A DNA stretch of 64,000 bases, taken from Saccharopolyspora oryzae. GTDB lineage: Bacteria > Actinomycetota > Actinomycetes > Mycobacteriales > Pseudonocardiaceae. Shown here piece after piece: positions 50,693-59,328 of the stretch. The DNA is taken from positions 186,001 through 250,000 of the forward strand of contig NZ_JAQGLA010000002.1 in assembly GCF_027853915.1 (NCBI RefSeq). The letters are read 5' to 3'. Both the position numbers and the translations under genes were made by a program. Positions within the stretch are counted from its first letter, which is position 1. The number at the start of each line of letters is the position of its first letter. Below the pieces are notes generated by a model. It worked only from the letters and a program-made list of their open reading frames with translations. It did no database searches and was not told the origin of the DNA.

Positions 50693-52855
50693 CTACGCGT
50701 AATCAACGGTCCCGCCAACACGATTCGTCTCCAACGCCCCGGCCGTCCGGCCGGGCACCGACGCCGAACCCACCAGCCGAGAAGCTGGAGACGCCGCGCC
50801 GTTCACGCGGTCCGCGAAGGCCACCGAACCCGCCACCTGATTCGTGGACCCCGCCAGGCGATCCGAGATGCCCGTGGTTCCGCCCAGACGTTGGATGACC
50901 GCCACAGCACCCGTCAGGCGCTGCAGCACCATTCCCGCCGACAACGCTGACCCGGACTCGCCGGCCAGCGTCGCCGAGTCGCTGGACGCCACCTGCACCG
51001 ACACCAGCGCGGTTTCGCCGACCGTCGCCGCATCGGTGCCGACGGCCAACACCTGCAGCACTGCGGATTCATCGAGCGCGCCGCCGCCGTCGGTGCCACC
51101 GGCCGAAGCCTGCAGCACCGTCGACTCGCCGACCGCGCCACCATCGGCGCCAGTGATCGGCACCGCTCCCGCTTCCACGGAAGCCGACTCGGTGAGCAAC
51201 CCGCCGTCGGTGGCGAGTATCTGCACCGTCAGCGCCGCGGAGTCGGTGGTTGTCGCCGGATCGGAGGTCGTGAACTCCGCCGCGACGCTCGCCGCGTCCG
51301 TGATGGCCGCAGCGTCCGATCCGGCCGTCACGACCGCCAGCTGGACCAGCTCGATCACGCTGGCGGTGTCCGTGGTCGTTCCGGTCGCCGCGACGCCCGC
51401 CGAATCCGAGACCGCCGCCTGATCCGAAGCAGCCGATGTCGCCGACACCGACGCCGAATCCGCGACGCCAACGGAATCTGCCGGGGCGGTCGCGGCAGAC
51501 AGGAAACCCGAGTCCGTCGCGCTCGCCGAATCCGAGCCGCTGACGGGAGTGGAGCCGCCGCCCGGACCGACAGGCAGCAGCGCCCACATCTGGCCGATCG
51601 CCGGCGCGGTGTTGCCGGTGTCGATCGTGAATGTCTTGTCCGTGACCGTCATCGCGCCCGGCATGAGCGCGTAGTCCAAACCCAGACCGATGTTGTCGCC
51701 GGGCTCAGTCGCGAAGTCCTCGCGGTCGCAGATCTCGTTCCACGCCAGCCCGTCACCGGACAGCACCGTCAGCCCACCACCGGGCTGCCAGTCGCTCTCC
51801 CGCACACCAGCCACCAGAACGATTCCCGCGGCGGTCGTGGTGACCCCGGAGATCGGGCCCATGTCCTTCTGCACGCCGTTGTTCGACGCGGTGCCCAGCA
51901 CGTCGGCTGGGTCACCCGACGCGACCACTCCCCGGAACGCGAAGATCTGGGTGAAGCGGATATCGCTCGTCGTGCCCGAGTACGCCAGCGTCGGAGCGGC
52001 ATCGCCCGACTGATATCGGCGGTAGTACCAGGACAGCCGCCCACCGGTCGTCGCCGACAGGGTGCTGGCCTTCTTCGTCCAGCCCGACGGCGTGGCCGGC
52101 TCGTTCGCGGTGCCCGCCCACGACGTCATGCCGTACAGCAGCACCATCAGATCGCCGTCCTGCAGTCCCGCAGGCAGGCCCGGGGTGTTCGCGGTGTTGC
52201 TGGCCACCAACGACTCGGTGCCCTTACCGACGTAGGTGATCGCCGGGTCCGCCGGCGGCACCGCCAACGTCCACGACACCCACGGGGCCGTCGCCGACGT
52301 GAAAGTGCCCGGGTCCTCGGTCAGGCTCGCGGTCACCGTCCGCTCGGCGGTGTTCGTCGACGCCCCACCCGTGCCCGCCGCCGCGATGCTCTGCAGCGTC
52401 GCATAGCTCGCCGGGGCCGCCGTCGCCACCGTCGTCGAGTCCCCGGACCTGGTGGCCACCCACAGGTGATCCGCCAACACCAGCGCGCTGTGGCTCGGCG
52501 GGTTCGAGTTCGTGCCCGAGGCATTCGCCGCAGTACCCGTCGGCGTGCCGGTCGTCCCGGTGATCCGCAGAACCACGTGCGACGACTGCTCCGACGCCGA
52601 GGTCGTCACCGTGCAGGTGTCGCCGCCAACGGCGTACTTCCAGAACACCGCGCCCGTGACCGCGGTCCCGTTGCTGGCCTGCCCCAGCTTGGTCCAGCCC
52701 GCCGAAGCCGTGCAGGTCGGACTGCCATCGCTGGAGAACACGACGAGCAGCAGGTTTCCGACCACGATCCCGCTCGGCATCGTGATCGCGTGGCTGGTCG
52801 TGTTGGTCGTGGTCGTACGACCGGTCGACCGTGCCGCGACGGTCGGTGCCGCCAC
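50693..52855 (-). CDS. Large repeat-rich tail fibre/structural protein
   Basis: A 720-aa protein of three parts. Two beta-sandwich domains (about residues 15-200 and 210-435; markers MPSGIVVGNLLLVVF and LPAGLQDGDLMVLLYG) resemble the N-terminal domain of the distal tail protein. A Ser/Asp/Ala-rich region (about 440-640) repeats short D-S-A-S/V units. A compact C-terminal part (about 650-720) repeats LAGS/VNGA/LVGSA-type turns. It starts at GTG 52855, the nine-base gap to the previous stop being filled by a GTGTAAACG motif. Fibre or adhesin function is inferred. Confidence 0.65.
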   Translation of the reverse strand: MAAPTVAARSTGRTTTTNTTSHAITMPSGIVVGNLLLVVFSSDGSPTCTASAGWTKLGQASNGTAVTGAVFWKYAVGGDTCTVTTSASEQSSHVVLRITGTTGTPTGTAANASGTNSNPPSHSALVLADHLWVATRSGDSTTVATAAPASYATLQSIAAAGTGGASTNTAERTVTASLTEDPGTFTSATAPWVSWTLAVPPADPAITYVGKGTESLVASNTANTPGLPAGLQDGDLMVLLYGMTSWAGTANEPATPSGWTKKASTLSATTGGRLSWYYRRYQSGDAAPTLAYSGTTSDIRFTQIFAFRGVVASGDPADVLGTASNNGVQKDMGPISGVTTTAAGIVLVAGVRESDWQPGGGLTVLSGDGLAWNEICDREDFATEPGDNIGLGLDYALMPGAMTVTDKTFTIDTGNTAPAIGQMWALLPVGPGGGSTPVSGSDSASATDSGFLSAATAPADSVGVADSASVSATSAASDQAAVSDSAGVAATGTTTDTASVIELVQLAVVTAGSDAAAITDAASVAAEFTTSDPATTTDSAALTVQILATDGGLLTESASVEAGAVPITGADGGAVGESTVLQASAGGTDGGGALDESAVLQVLAVGTDAATVGETALVSVQVASSDSATLAGESGSALSAGMVLQRLTGAVAVIQRLGGTTGISDRLAGSTNQVAGSVAFADRVNGAASPASRLVGSASVPGRTAGALETNRVGGTVDYA

Positions 52856-52864
52856 CGTTTACAC

Positions 52865-53368
52865 CTACGCCAACGACAGAGTGACGGTCAGCGTCCAGGT
52901 CGAACCCGACGCCTTCGTGCCCAGCGATTCGACCTTGCGGTTGAGCATCCGGCCAGCCGCCGAGGCATTGAAGATCGCCCACTCGTTCCAGGCGAAGTTC
53001 GCATCCGACGATCCGAACGTGGACCGGTACGTGATGCTCTTCGCCCCGGCCGAGCTGGTCGAGTCGGTGTGCTGCGGGTAGGTGGCGTCCATCGCCTTGC
53101 GCAGCTTGTTCGACGCGGCCTGCAGGTCCGTCTGCGTGTCCGCCGCGGCCGTCGTCGAGTCGCCCACCCCGAGGTAGGCGTTGGTATTGTCGAACGCGGT
53201 GACCGCAGTCCCGATCAGACGCTCCCACAGCGCCGACGCCCCGCCGATCACCAGCAGATTGCCCTCGCGCTCGATGACCTCAAACGCGCGTTCTGCGGAG
53301 TAGTCCGCATCGCTGGCGTACTTCGCTACGCACCACTGCACGCGCCACTGCAAAGCCTCTCCCCGCAT
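52865..53368 (-). CDS. Phage tail fibre-associated protein, first gene of the structural operon
   Basis: A 167-aa protein starting at ATG 53368 with GGAGGCCAAGG upstream. It opens MRGEALQWRVQWCVAKYASD and continues with NTNAYLGVGDSTTAAADTQT, then FGSSDANFAWNEWAIFNASA, a pattern seen in small actinophage tail proteins. It heads the leftward structural genes; repeated GGTTCTCG-type elements lie just upstream. Confidence 0.65.
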   Translation of the reverse strand: MRGEALQWRVQWCVAKYASDADYSAERAFEVIEREGNLLVIGGASALWERLIGTAVTAFDNTNAYLGVGDSTTAAADTQTDLQAASNKLRKAMDATYPQHTDSTSSAGAKSITYRSTFGSSDANFAWNEWAIFNASAAGRMLNRKVESLGTKASGSTWTLTVTLSLA

Positions 53369-53389
53369 ACCTTGGCCTCCGTTTTGCCT

Positions 53390-53435
53390 GGTTCTCGGCG
53401 GTTTTCGACCGTTCCGGCCGGTTCTCGACGGTTTT
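53390..53435. promoter_or_regulatory. Paired 16-bp direct repeats in divergent promoter region
   Basis: GGTTCTCGGCGGTTTT (53390-53405) and GGTTCTCGACGGTTTT (53420-53435) differ at one base and are exactly 30 bp apart, close to three helical turns. They lie between the structural operon and the divergent pentapeptide-repeat gene, so a regulator here could control both. Confidence 0.5.
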
Positions 53436-53463
53436 GGGTGCTGCAACTGGCAGAATCCTGCTC

Positions 53464-54624
53464 ATGGCAAATGGGGCGTGGCGGACGATGGCAAACGGCA
53501 AGATAGTCCCGATCACACGACGAAGGGGGCCAAGGGGTAGGACGAACCCGCACGTTCTTTCCGAGGTAACCATCTGGATCTGGGGAATCGTCCTGGTCCT
53601 AGTTGCGGTCGGCTCGGTCTGGGGAATGCTCTACTTCTTCGGCAACGACCCAACGGGCAGCACTCGGCTCGAAGCAATCCGAATAGCCAGCACAGTTGTA
53701 GTTGGCACGGGCGGAGCCGCCGCGCTTCTCCTTTCCGCCCGTCGGCAGCGCTTCACCGAACTCGACGGCACCGAACGCCGCATTACCGAACTTCAAACCA
53801 AAGCCGCCGACCAGCTAGGCCATGAGAAAGCCGCAGTCCGCCTTGCCGGACTCCATAGCCTCGAACGGCTTGCGCAAGACCACCCGAGCCATCGGCAGAC
53901 AATTGTCGATATCATCTGCGCCTACTTGAGGATGCCATTCACGCCACCAAGCAGCGAAAGAAGCCGGTCTAAAATTTCCGGTTCACTATTGCATCGACGC
54001 GATCCCGCATGGAAGCGAAACTGGCCTAATGCATTTCCAAATCAGACTGACTCTCGCCACCAGGAAATGCAAGTCCGCCTCACAGCACAGCGTATTCTAA
54101 CAGATCACTTACGCCCCTTCCGCGCAAGAACGCGGGGCATGTTCCACACAAAGAAGATAGACAAGCCAACGCATGTAAACTTCTGGGAAGGAATGAATCT
54201 CGATCTTACCGGGGCCACTCTCCATGACTTCGAATTTCAATTTTGCGAGGTCGGAATAGCGAGTTTTCAGAAAGCTCGATTCACTGGAAACTCGGCGAAT
54301 TTCAAGTGGTCCCGATTTAGGTCTTCCACATTGTTCGACGCCGCCGACTTTCACACATTATCGTCATTTTTCGACTATGCTCACTTTGAGCACACGGCTC
54401 AATTCAAAGCAGTAAACTTCGACCATACATCTTTCGCCAATGCAATCTTCGCCTGGCGCGGAGGAAACCACCTTCAAGTCCTGTTCGATGGTTCAAAATT
54501 TCCCAGCGTCACATTCAGGGGAACCAAATTTATGGGACCAGTAAGCTTTATTGACGTCACATTCCATCAGCCGCCCCGACTCGACGAAGCGAAATTCCGT
54601 AAGGAGCATTTTTTGCACCCCTGA
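53464..54624 (+). CDS. Membrane-anchored pentapeptide-repeat protein (moron candidate)
   Basis: A 386-aa protein on the strand opposite to the phage genes. It has two hydrophobic helices (about residues 34-56 and 68-90), a linker, then pentapeptide-like repeats from about 245 (NLDLTGATLHDFEFQFCEVG, FQKARFTGNSANFKWSRF). The 3' half is clearly lower in G+C than the neighbours. Proteins of this layout occur in actinobacteria and their prophages without known function. Exclusion or anti-phage activity is only a hypothesis. Start ATG 53464; ATG 53488 repeats the same sequence (MANG) and is an alternative. Confidence 0.7.
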   Translation: MANGAWRTMANGKIVPITRRRGPRGRTNPHVLSEVTIWIWGIVLVLVAVGSVWGMLYFFGNDPTGSTRLEAIRIASTVVVGTGGAAALLLSARRQRFTELDGTERRITELQTKAADQLGHEKAAVRLAGLHSLERLAQDHPSHRQTIVDIICAYLRMPFTPPSSERSRSKISGSLLHRRDPAWKRNWPNAFPNQTDSRHQEMQVRLTAQRILTDHLRPFRARTRGMFHTKKIDKPTHVNFWEGMNLDLTGATLHDFEFQFCEVGIASFQKARFTGNSANFKWSRFRSSTLFDAADFHTLSSFFDYAHFEHTAQFKAVNFDHTSFANAIFAWRGGNHLQVLFDGSKFPSVTFRGTKFMGPVSFIDVTFHQPPRLDEAKFRKEHFLHP

Positions 54625-54677
54625 ACACGGGAAAACAAGTGGGGAGAGAAAAGGTCGAGTCCCGGCCTCTCAGCCGC

Positions 54678-54701
54678 CCCCTTGATCCTTCGATCAAGGG
54701 G
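54678..54701. terminator. Hairpin after pentapeptide-repeat gene
   Basis: CCCCTTGATC (54678-54687) pairs perfectly with GATCAAGGGG (54692-54701) around CTTC. It lies 53 bases after the stop of the rightward gene. Confidence 0.65.
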
Positions 54702-55072
54702 TACCCCCCGGGTCCCCGCACCCCACCCTGCTCTCAGCCACCCCGCTCCAGTGACGCCCACCAGGCCCCAGGACCGCGAAAGGACACACCCCAGAAGGGG
54801 ACCCCTTACGGCGCACCAGTCATGCGCGCACGGCCACACCCGGCAGAACGGTGTTTGATATGCCGGTCACCCCGACTGGCTGCACAGCACCGGACACGCA
54901 GGCTGGAACACGGGGCGCACGCTGACTCGACACGCTCTCGCTGGTGTCGCATGCACGCAACACACAAGGATCACACGCACTACTCACGACAGTGGGCATA
55001 GAGCAAGCGCATTGGCAGGTCCACGCACGCATGCACCAAGCAGGTCAACCTGCAGCATCACCGGACACCACG

Positions 55073-55206
55073 GCATATCAACCCTGATGTCCACATGCAT
55101 ATCAACACTAACCTACATATCAATTGCACACATATACCTATCAACTAGTAGTACATACTAACTAATAGATACATACATACTAACACTATGCATACTACTA
55201 ACTAAT
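55073..55206. repeat. A+T-rich iteron-like repeat segment (origin candidate)
   Basis: Positions 55101-55200 contain 30 G+C bases in 100, in a genome otherwise far richer. GCATATCAAC occurs at 55073 and 55097, with variants ACATATCAAT (55115) and ACCTATCAAC (55136). TACTAACTAAT occurs at 55156 and 55196. The plus strand carries C but very little G. The whole 54625-55302 interval has no gene I can support. Iterons beside an unwinding-prone segment suggest a replication origin or regulatory array. Confidence 0.55.
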
Positions 55207-55302
55207 GCACATATACGCTTACGAATACACTAGGAGGGGATCGAGTCGAATAGACGTTCAGTCGTTAGTCATTCGGTTAGTATATGCATCACTACTTCAG
55301 TA

Positions 55303-55590
55303 CTACCAAGCTTCAGATGTGCTGAACACAACCGCTTTCACTACTGGTCGTGATCTATCACCCTTGCGTTGGTTGCACTGCAGGTGTGCAGGTCGACAGT
55401 TGTCGGGGTCCACCGACGCACCGCCCTTCGACACGGGCCGCACGTGGTCCACGCTGAAGGACCAGGGGTCGGGATACGGCAGGTCGTAGTCAATGAGCTG
55501 CCCGCACAGCCAGCACGGCAGGCCCTGCGCCTTCAGCTCCGCCCGCAGCCGCCGATACGGCCGGCCGCTACGCCCCTTGTTGTTGGCCAC
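55303..55590 (-). CDS. Phage HNH endonuclease
   Basis: A 95-aa HNH nuclease: PCWLCGQLID (Cys pair), VDHVRPVSKGG (catalytic His), NCRPAHLQCNQRKGDR (Asn/His and second Cys). Phages that pack from cohesive ends often encode such a protein that assists the terminase. Here it is about 5 kb away from the terminase genes. ATG 55590 overlaps the 82-aa membrane gene by 23 bp. Confidence 0.88.
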   Translation of the reverse strand: MANNKGRSGRPYRRLRAELKAQGLPCWLCGQLIDYDLPYPDPWSFSVDHVRPVSKGGASVDPDNCRPAHLQCNQRKGDRSRPVVKAVVFSTSEAW

Positions 55591-55816
55591 CGTCGACCAC
55601 GATGTGCACCGCCAGCCACGCCAGCGCCCCCACCAGACCAGCGATGCCCGCCGAGCGCCACGGCCTGCGCGGTCGAATCCCCAGCCACCGCTTCGACGTC
55701 GCGGTCAGGGTGTGTCCGTAGTCGGGGCGTCGGTACGCGCGCCACTCCAGCACGCCAAACGACACACCCACAGCGGCCAACCACGCCGCCCAGACACGAT
55801 CGGCCTGCTTACTCAT
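55568..55816 (-). CDS. 82-aa two-helix membrane protein
   Basis: ATG 55816 is coupled by ATGA to the endonuclease VII gene. Hydrophobic segments at about residues 8-22 (VWAAWLAAVGVSFGVL) and 55-75 (AGIAGLVGALAWLAVHIVV) flank a basic loop. The function is unknown. Confidence 0.6.
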   Translation of the reverse strand: MSKQADRVWAAWLAAVGVSFGVLEWRAYRRPDYGHTLTATSKRWLGIRPRRPWRSAGIAGLVGALAWLAVHIVVDGGQQQGA

Positions 55817-56214
55817 GCCGCGCCCCCAACTACGCCGGTGTGCCGCTCCAGGTAGCTCGCAGCGGCTCGAAGAATCACCGGGTCTTCCCGCGCATGCCCG
55901 AGCAGCAAGTTGCACCACTGGCACAGCACGCCGCGGACCTTGCCCGTGACGTGGTCATGGTCGATGTGCAGGAACCGGGAATCGTCGTCGCTGAACACGT
56001 ATGGGCAGATTCCACAGCTGCTTTGCGACGTCAGCAGCTGGTCCATTTCCGCGACCGTCAACCCGTACCTGCGCGCCCGTGCCTTCCGCACGTTTCGTGC
56101 CCCATGGCAGGGCTTGCAGTACGAGGCCAACCACTCTTGACCGGTATCGGTCTTGCGGCTGACGTAGAACTCGCTCGTCGGCTTGTCCGCACCGCAATCC
56201 CGGCACCGCTTCAC
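55813..56214 (-). CDS. Recombination endonuclease VII family protein
   Basis: A 133-aa endonuclease VII-type resolvase: an N-terminal zinc site (KRCRDCGADKP and CKPCHG), then the HNH-like core IDHDHVTGKVRGVLCQWCN. Members cut branched DNA, clearing junctions before packaging. ATG 56214 overlaps the 71-aa gene upstream. Confidence 0.88.
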   Translation of the reverse strand: MKRCRDCGADKPTSEFYVSRKTDTGQEWLASYCKPCHGARNVRKARARRYGLTVAEMDQLLTSQSSCGICPYVFSDDDSRFLHIDHDHVTGKVRGVLCQWCNLLLGHAREDPVILRAAASYLERHTGVVGGAA

Positions 56215-56426
56215 GACCGGGCGCTTCCCGGCATGTGCTCCAGGCGCGCATCCAACAGGTCATCGATCGCAGAGCATGTTTCCCGGTACGCCTCGTCGTC
56301 GAACTTCGCGAGGTCGGCGAACTGCTTGTGCTGCTGTTCTACAAGCCACGCCAGCACGTCGTCGATCTGCGCCAGCGGCACGTCGGGCAGGCGTTCCAAG
56401 GTCTTTCGGGCCGTACGCGAATCCAA
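56211..56426 (-). CDS. 71-aa helical phage protein
   Basis: A small acidic protein (TLERLPDVPLAQIDDVLAWL) ending RLEHMPGSARS. It is coupled to the endonuclease VII gene by a four-base overlap and starts 36 bp from a divergent membrane-protein gene. The function is unknown. Confidence 0.6.
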   Translation of the reverse strand: MDSRTARKTLERLPDVPLAQIDDVLAWLVEQQHKQFADLAKFDDEAYRETCSAIDDLLDARLEHMPGSARS

Positions 56427-56461
56427 CGAAACACCTGCCTAGGGTGCGGTACGGTGCTTCT

Positions 56462-57082
56462 GTGAGCCTTGAGGAACTGATTCGGAATCGTCGGAAAAGG
56501 TCGAGGATTTCCACGGCGTGGACGCTCTCGGCTGCCGTTTCCTGCGTCCTCGTTTTTCTAGCCGACGCAGCACTTCGACAGCCACAGAACGGCACGACAC
56601 TTTCGCCCATTGATTACGCTGGCCTGCTAGGCGCACTCGTATGTTCCGTCCTGTTCACTGCGATATTCGCTGTTCGAGCCAACTTGATCGAGTTGAATCT
56701 CACTCTCGCCATACGGCGACTTCGATCAAAAGAATCCGAGAAGCTACAGAACGAATCGGTCTCAGATCGAATCTCGGCGCTGACCGGGAATCTGGCCGAG
56801 TCCCAACGCCTGATCGACGAGCTCGCCACTGAGGTACAGCTGCGGAGCGAGGCGCTTGAACGCCTGACCGCCGAGGCCGAAGAGAAACGAAACCTGGCGG
56901 CTCTGCACGCCGACGAAGCCGCAGCTGTAGATGCACTGGTCAGTCGGCGCATGCAAGAGAGCGTGGATCGGTTGGAACGCGGCTCACGTCGCCAGCAGTG
57001 GAGTTTCCTGTTTCTTGGCTCCGTGCTTGTCGCTGTGCCAATCGGCGTGATCGGGAATTTCGTTTTCGAGTGGCTGAAGTAG
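56462..57082 (+). CDS. Three-helix membrane protein with coiled coil (moron candidate)
   Basis: A 206-aa protein on the opposite strand to the phage genes. Hydrophobic helices lie at about residues 19-36, 48-70 and 182-202; between them is a coiled coil (LAESQRLIDELATEVQLRSE, then LERLTAEAEEKRNLAALHAD). The start is GTG 56462. Codon use is less G+C-rich than the neighbours. A cytoplasmic coiled coil held by membrane helices suits a sensor or exclusion protein, but no function is known. Confidence 0.65.
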   Translation: MSLEELIRNRRKRSRISTAWTLSAAVSCVLVFLADAALRQPQNGTTLSPIDYAGLLGALVCSVLFTAIFAVRANLIELNLTLAIRRLRSKESEKLQNESVSDRISALTGNLAESQRLIDELATEVQLRSEALERLTAEAEEKRNLAALHADEAAAVDALVSRRMQESVDRLERGSRRQQWSFLFLGSVLVAVPIGVIGNFVFEWLK

Positions 57083-57085
57083 GAG

Positions 57086-57148
57086 GCCCCGCAGCTGAGA
57101 GACCACACACGAGCACGGGGGTCTAGTTGATTCGATCAGCTGCGGGGC
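57086..57148. terminator. Inverted repeat between convergent genes
   Basis: GCCCCGCAGCTGA (57086-57098) and TCAGCTGCGGGGC (57136-57148) form a perfect 13-bp stem with a 37-base loop, starting four bases after the rightward gene stop and before the stop of the convergent HTH gene. Confidence 0.55.
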
Positions 57149-57231
57149 TGGTTTCATCCCAAGGTAGCGACGCGTCCAAGAAGACACGCCCACTGTAAAT
57201 AGTGTTGGTGTGACGGGGTTTTCAAAGCAAC

Positions 57232-58020
57232 TCAGGCGGCGTCCCGCATTTGAAGAAGTTGGACCACGTCACCAACTCTGTAGCGTGGAAGGTGTTTCGG
57301 GTCTGCCGGATGCGGTGCCTTCTGCACCAACTTGCCGCGCTCGGCCCACTTCCGCACCTGCTCGGCCTTCAACGGCCGCCCCAGCAACGTCAAGGCCCGG
57401 CACAGCTCGGTGGTCGTGGCCAGCTGGTCCTCGATCGCGGCCAGCAGCTGCTCGCGCCGAGTCCCGATGTCGTAGACCGCTCGGCACGCGCTGCACTGGA
57501 CCTGTCCTGTGCGCGCCCGTGCGTACAGGTCCTCACCGCAACCACACCGGCCTGCGTACCACCGATCCACAGGACGATCGACGACCCGCACCGCGGCCGC
57601 CACCACCCTCCCGATGCCATCCGCCACGAGACCAGCCGCAGGGTGCGCCTGAACCTCACTGAGGTGCCGCAGCAGCCAACTCGCCAGCCCCGACACCGTC
57701 TCCGGCGCGTCCACCCGCAGCGCCCGCAGCCCAGCAAGGTCGTGGCACCATGTCGACAGCTCCCGCTGCAGCTCGGCAGCCGCATCCGAAGCACGCAGGT
57801 TCACCGGCAACGGACGCTCACCACCGCGCACCACCACACCGATGGAGCTACCGAACCTGTGCTGCCGGGTCAGTGCGACGTTCAGATCACCAGCCAAGGA
57901 GTGCGCCATCCGCAGGTCCGCCTCGAGCTGCATGGTGCAGGACTCGCACAGTGCCGCGCCGTTGGACGATGGCCGGCCACAACGTGATGCCTGGCAATCG
58001 GTCACGTTGTCGGGCTCCAC
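57232..58020 (-). CDS. Zinc-finger/HTH phage DNA-binding protein
   Basis: A 262-aa protein: an N-terminal zinc site (CQASRCGRPSSNGAALCESC), a helical middle, a second zinc site (CGCGEDLY and QCSACRAVYD, about residues 160-185), and a C-terminal winged-helix-like end (LGRPLKAEQVRKWAERGKLV, then YRVGDVVQLL). This layout is common among actinophage regulatory or replication proteins. The start is GTG 58020, overlapping the gene upstream by 19 bp. Confidence 0.7.
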   Translation of the reverse strand: MEPDNVTDCQASRCGRPSSNGAALCESCTMQLEADLRMAHSLAGDLNVALTRQHRFGSSIGVVVRGGERPLPVNLRASDAAAELQRELSTWCHDLAGLRALRVDAPETVSGLASWLLRHLSEVQAHPAAGLVADGIGRVVAAAVRVVDRPVDRWYAGRCGCGEDLYARARTGQVQCSACRAVYDIGTRREQLLAAIEDQLATTTELCRALTLLGRPLKAEQVRKWAERGKLVQKAPHPADPKHLPRYRVGDVVQLLQMRDAA

Positions 58021-58229
58021 GTCGGGTCAGCCTCGAGCCGATCTGCAGCGGCGGTCCACGGGTCGGAGTGCTCGACGCCGTCCTGGATTTCGGCGAGCAT
58101 CGCACGCACCGCCGCCCACGCTCGATCTTCCGAGACGCCCAGGGCCGCCACCCGCTTCCAGAACCGGGCCTCGCTGGCCTTCGCCTTGTACATGCTTTCC
58201 ACATGCGACTTGTTCGACACGTCGATCAC
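58002..58229 (-). CDS. 75-aa helical phage protein
   Basis: It starts at GTG 58229, overlapping the zinc-ribbon stop as GTGA. The protein is helical and charged (YKAKASEARFWKRVAALGVS). The function is unknown; it lies in the small-gene replication region. Confidence 0.55.
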   Translation of the reverse strand: MIDVSNKSHVESMYKAKASEARFWKRVAALGVSEDRAWAAVRAMLAEIQDGVEHSDPWTAAADRLEADPTWSPTT

Positions 58230-58390
58230 GACGCCCACCTCACCCCGAACGCCTCGCCCCAGGACTGGGGCACCCGGTACTCCTGGCCAATCCGCTCATG
58301 GTTCCACGCGGTTTGGCACTGTTCGCGGCAGAACCACTCGCACGGCGAGTCCTTCGGGACCTCTTCGCCGCAGTAACCGCAGGTACTCAT
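58226..58390 (-). CDS. 54-aa zinc-ribbon protein
   Basis: ATG 58390 begins MSTCGYCGEEVPKDSPCEWF and continues CREQCQTAWN: two Cys pairs (CGYC and CREQC) make a likely zinc knuckle. It is coupled at both ends (ATGA and GTGA). Similar short zinc proteins are common in actinophage early regions. Confidence 0.65.
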   Translation of the reverse strand: MSTCGYCGEEVPKDSPCEWFCREQCQTAWNHERIGQEYRVPQSWGEAFGVRWAS

Positions 58391-58767
58391 GACTCGTCGT
58401 CCTCGTAGTACGGCTCATTGAGCACGATCTGCCCACCGGTGGCCATGGCCTCGGCGTACTGCCTCTCCAGGCCCCTGTCGGTGTCCTCCTCGACGCATTC
58501 CTGAGCGCACGCGGCGTAGCCCGCCATATCGACGTAGTTGTCCCGCCGAGGCTGCTCGACACCACGCGCCAGCTTGGTCGCGATCATCAGATCCGCCACC
58601 TGCCGGGTGGTGATCGGCTCGGTCAGCTGCTCGCCCAACAAGACGTTCCAGATGTCGGCGATGCGCTGGAAATTCACCATGGGCGGCCCGTACGCGGCAT
58701 TGCGATCGCTGTGGATGAGGTCGCTGGCTTCGGCGAGCACCGACTGGCGGACGGTGTCGCGCCTCAT
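58387..58767 (-). CDS. DUF6378-like phage protein
   Basis: A 126-aa protein with the widespread phage pattern LIHSDRNAAYGPPMVNFQRI, then IADIWNVLLGEQL, MIATKLARG and DNYVDMAGYAACAQE. The HxxR/YG..N..RIA and DN..D.AGY pattern resembles MazG-like or DUF6378 proteins, a family of unsettled function possibly linked to nucleotide metabolism. It is coupled to neighbours by four-base overlaps. Confidence 0.7.
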   Translation of the reverse strand: MRRDTVRQSVLAEASDLIHSDRNAAYGPPMVNFQRIADIWNVLLGEQLTEPITTRQVADLMIATKLARGVEQPRRDNYVDMAGYAACAQECVEEDTDRGLERQYAEAMATGGQIVLNEPYYEDDES

Positions 58768-59021
58768 GCCCCGTCCTCCTCGTCCTCGAGGTCAATCATG
58801 TGCATGGCGGTGACTTCCTCGAAGTCCTTCGCCAGCTCCACCAACCCTCGGCGCACCACCGAATCCGTGCCGGGCGAGTACGACACCCCAACCCGAGTCA
58901 TGCCGTCCTCGGCGTTCTGGATACGCAGCACCACCAGGACGTCGGTCACGTGGTCCTGCTTGGTCAACCGGGTCTTCACGCCCAGCTGGTCGACGATCTC
59001 GCCTACGCTTCGCTCCCCCAC
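58764..59021 (-). CDS. 85-aa phage protein of unknown function
   Basis: GTG 59021 with AGAGGAG six bases upstream is preferred over longer starts. The product (GERSVGEIVDQLGVKTRLTK, later VLVVLRIQNAEDG) is alpha/beta in pattern with an acidic end (IDLEDEEDGA). It is the first of a leftward group divergent from the moron at 59.3 kb. The 59022-59328 interval between them shows no other gene; it probably contains both promoters. Confidence 0.55.
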   Translation of the reverse strand: MGERSVGEIVDQLGVKTRLTKQDHVTDVLVVLRIQNAEDGMTRVGVSYSPGTDSVVRRGLVELAKDFEEVTAMHMIDLEDEEDGA

Positions 59022-59328
59022 AGCCCGCTCCTCTTGTTCGTCTAGTCCCAAATGCCCGTGGTGATGTAGCTGCCGACGGCACACGTACTTCCCGCATCGA
59101 TGAAAACGACACACCGCCCAGCTCAACGGCGGCCACTACAGCATGCCGAGGGCCGCTGACGCTTCATGCGGAGACGTCCGAGACAGCCTTGCCAAAGTTC
59201 GCCCAGATCAATCATCCAAGACATATGTGATGCACACCACATTGAAGCGAAACGTGCCCCCAAAGCCACAACTTGCGAATACGTTGGCGCGAAGGCTTGC
59301 ACCTGAACACTGGCTCCGAGGCGCGACA

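Noticed and set aside
50960..51540. Repetitive DNA in the fibre gene as a possible CRISPR-like array
   Set aside because: Repeats are short, degenerate, in frame and encode Ser/Asp/Ala units; no constant repeat with unique spacers.
54639..55001. 120-codon rightward frame after the pentapeptide-repeat gene
   Set aside because: Pro/Arg/His-rich low-complexity translation, starts inside the terminator region, no ribosome site or coupling.
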